From contig JAHDGB010000006.1 in assembly GCA_020627885.1 (NCBI GenBank), forward strand, positions 1-38,546: DNA of 38,546 nt, given 5' to 3'. This stretch comes from Flavobacteriaceae bacterium (lineage in GTDB: Bacteria; Bacteroidota; Bacteroidia; Flavobacteriales; Flavobacteriaceae). Both the position numbers and the translations under genes were made by a program. A model generated the notes under the pieces. The model made no database searches and had not been told where the DNA came from. It saw nothing but the letters and a program-made list of their open reading frames with translations. Of this stretch, positions 37,993 to 38,546 are shown piece by piece. Position 1 is the first letter of the stretch, and each line of letters opens with the position of its first letter.

Positions 37993-38481
37993 ATGAAAAA
38001 TATAGATAGTAACTTAGTAGAAAGTTTTTGTAGTGAATTTAAAAGTAATTTTTTAAGTTTAAACACGTTAATAAAAACACAAGACAAAACAGATTTAAGA
38101 TTTCATTTATTTGGTTATTGGAATGTTTTAAAAATAAAAAACAACAAAATATATCACCACAAATTAAATGGTGGCAGTAATAAATCAGAAGAATTATTTA
38201 GCGAAATAAGTTTTAACGAGATGCAAAAAATTGTTTTTATTAGATTTAAAAATTCTTTTATTTTGTTTAAAAAACACAAATCAAGTATTAAACCAATATT
38301 CGTAAATACAGAGTTAAGAACACTAGAAAAAATAACAAATAAACATATTTTCTTAAACAGTCAAGGGGTAGAAGTGATTAGAAATTATTGGGTTTTAGAT
38401 AATAACCTTACTTTAACATGGAAGAAAAAAAACGCTTTTACAGACAAAGAAATTATACAAAACATTTACGTAATTAAATAA
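37993..38481 (+). CDS. Hypothetical protein (162 aa)
   Basis: Basic protein with alternating strands and helices: LFGYWNVLKIKNNKIYHHKL, FNEMQKIVFIRFKNSFILFK and a C-terminal strand-rich end with 'WVLDNNLTLTWKKK'. No family is recognised. It has its own promoter with a palindromic site upstream and is followed by the promoter of the gene at 32 across the circle junction. Confidence 0.72.
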   Translation: MKNIDSNLVESFCSEFKSNFLSLNTLIKTQDKTDLRFHLFGYWNVLKIKNNKIYHHKLNGGSNKSEELFSEISFNEMQKIVFIRFKNSFILFKKHKSSIKPIFVNTELRTLEKITNKHIFLNSQGVEVIRNYWVLDNNLTLTWKKKNAFTDKEIIQNIYVIK

Positions 38482-38496
38482 AGCTTCATATATTTG
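38465..38496 (+). promoter_or_regulatory. Class 1 promoter for the gene at 32 (across the circle junction)
   Basis: A -33-like TTTA (38465-38468), a 20-bp spacer and a TATATTTG -7 box (38489-38496) are followed by the shared early-transcribed sequence TAATGTAATTA. The leader runs across the junction to the ATG at 32. The -33 element is imperfect, but the -7 box and downstream motif match the other promoters in this genome. Confidence 0.65.
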
Positions 38497-38546
38497 TAAT
38501 GTAATTAAAACACTATAACAAAATGATTTTAGATAAAAACGGAGAA
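38492..38546. repeat. Terminal 55-bp direct repeat, right copy
   Basis: Identical to 1-55. It holds the leader and first 8 codons of the gene at 32, so this partial ORF is not an extra gene. Confidence 0.9.

Noticed and set aside
1-38546. CRISPR array, tRNA or rRNA genes
   Set aside because: No regular spaced repeats and no cloverleaf-like segment with a TTCRANNC arm were noticed in the intergenic regions. A tRNA scan would be decisive.
1-38546. Lysogeny module
   Set aside because: No tyrosine or serine recombinase signature, excisionase or CI/Cro-like repressor was found. The HNH and VRR-NUC proteins are nucleases, not integrases.

Overview
The window is the complete genome of a small tailed bacteriophage (siphovirus-type), written as a linearised circle. 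The first 55 bases are repeated exactly at the end (38492-38546), so the unique length is 38,491 bp. The host is very probably a member of the Bacteroidota, most likely a flavobacterium. The DNA is very AT-rich. Start codons are preceded by A-rich leaders (AAAACAATAAA-ATG type) instead of Shine-Dalgarno sequences. Many transcription units begin with the Bacteroidota promoter pattern TTTG or CTTG, about 20 bp, then TAnnTTTG. I see no integrase, excisionase or CI-like repressor, so nothing argues for a temperate lifestyle.

Layout. (1) 32-229: one small gene, closed by two tandem terminators. (2) 342-480: a promoter-terminator unit with no start codon, a probable small RNA or attenuator. (3) 550-5659: recombination and replication genes: ERF annealing protein, DnaA-domain-IV-like protein, nucleotide hydrolase-like protein, DUF3127 SSB-like protein, DUF6291-type replication protein and a DnaB-like helicase. 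(4) 5740-8642: many small unknown genes, plus a VRR-NUC nuclease and a small membrane protein. (5) 8683-9307: terminase small subunit operon. (6) 9438-11232: an island of small early-type genes, including a tandem duplicated pair, lying between the two terminase genes. (7) 11252-12739: terminase large subunit. (8) 12800-14460: more small early-type genes, one with a signal peptide. (9) 14579-30602: portal, protease, capsid, neck, tail tube, tail assembly, tape measure, tail tip and fibre. (10) 30635-32626: the only minus-strand cluster, with an HNH nuclease, a zinc-type protein and membrane proteins. (11) 32718-34166: lysis cassette of three membrane proteins and an amidase endolysin. (12) 34289-38481: DNA methyltransferase, small genes, an anchored coiled-coil protein, a metallophosphoesterase and a last unknown gene.

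Regulation. Two promoter classes can be read by eye. Class 1 has a -33 element (TTTGGTGGTT in its strongest form), a spacer of 19-20 bp and a TAnnTTTG -7 box. It stands before replication, accessory and minus-strand genes. Class 2 lacks the -33 element but has a T-tract and G next to TATMTTTG. It stands before the terminase small-subunit operon, terL, the lysis cassette and the small RNA; the portal promoter is a weaker match. In three class 2 units exactly 4 nt separate the box from the ATG, which predicts leaderless late mRNAs. Early and late modules therefore alternate around the circle, mostly separated by terminators.

The phage encodes no polymerase or primase that I can recognise. It probably recruits the host replisome with its initiator-like protein and helicase, and supplies its own annealing protein, SSB-like protein, nuclease and methyltransferase. 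Points of most interest: the promoter classes with leaderless late genes; the structured RNA at 342-480; two small ORFs each broken by a 7-G run; an in-frame TAG in the DnaA-like gene; and the early island between terS and terL.
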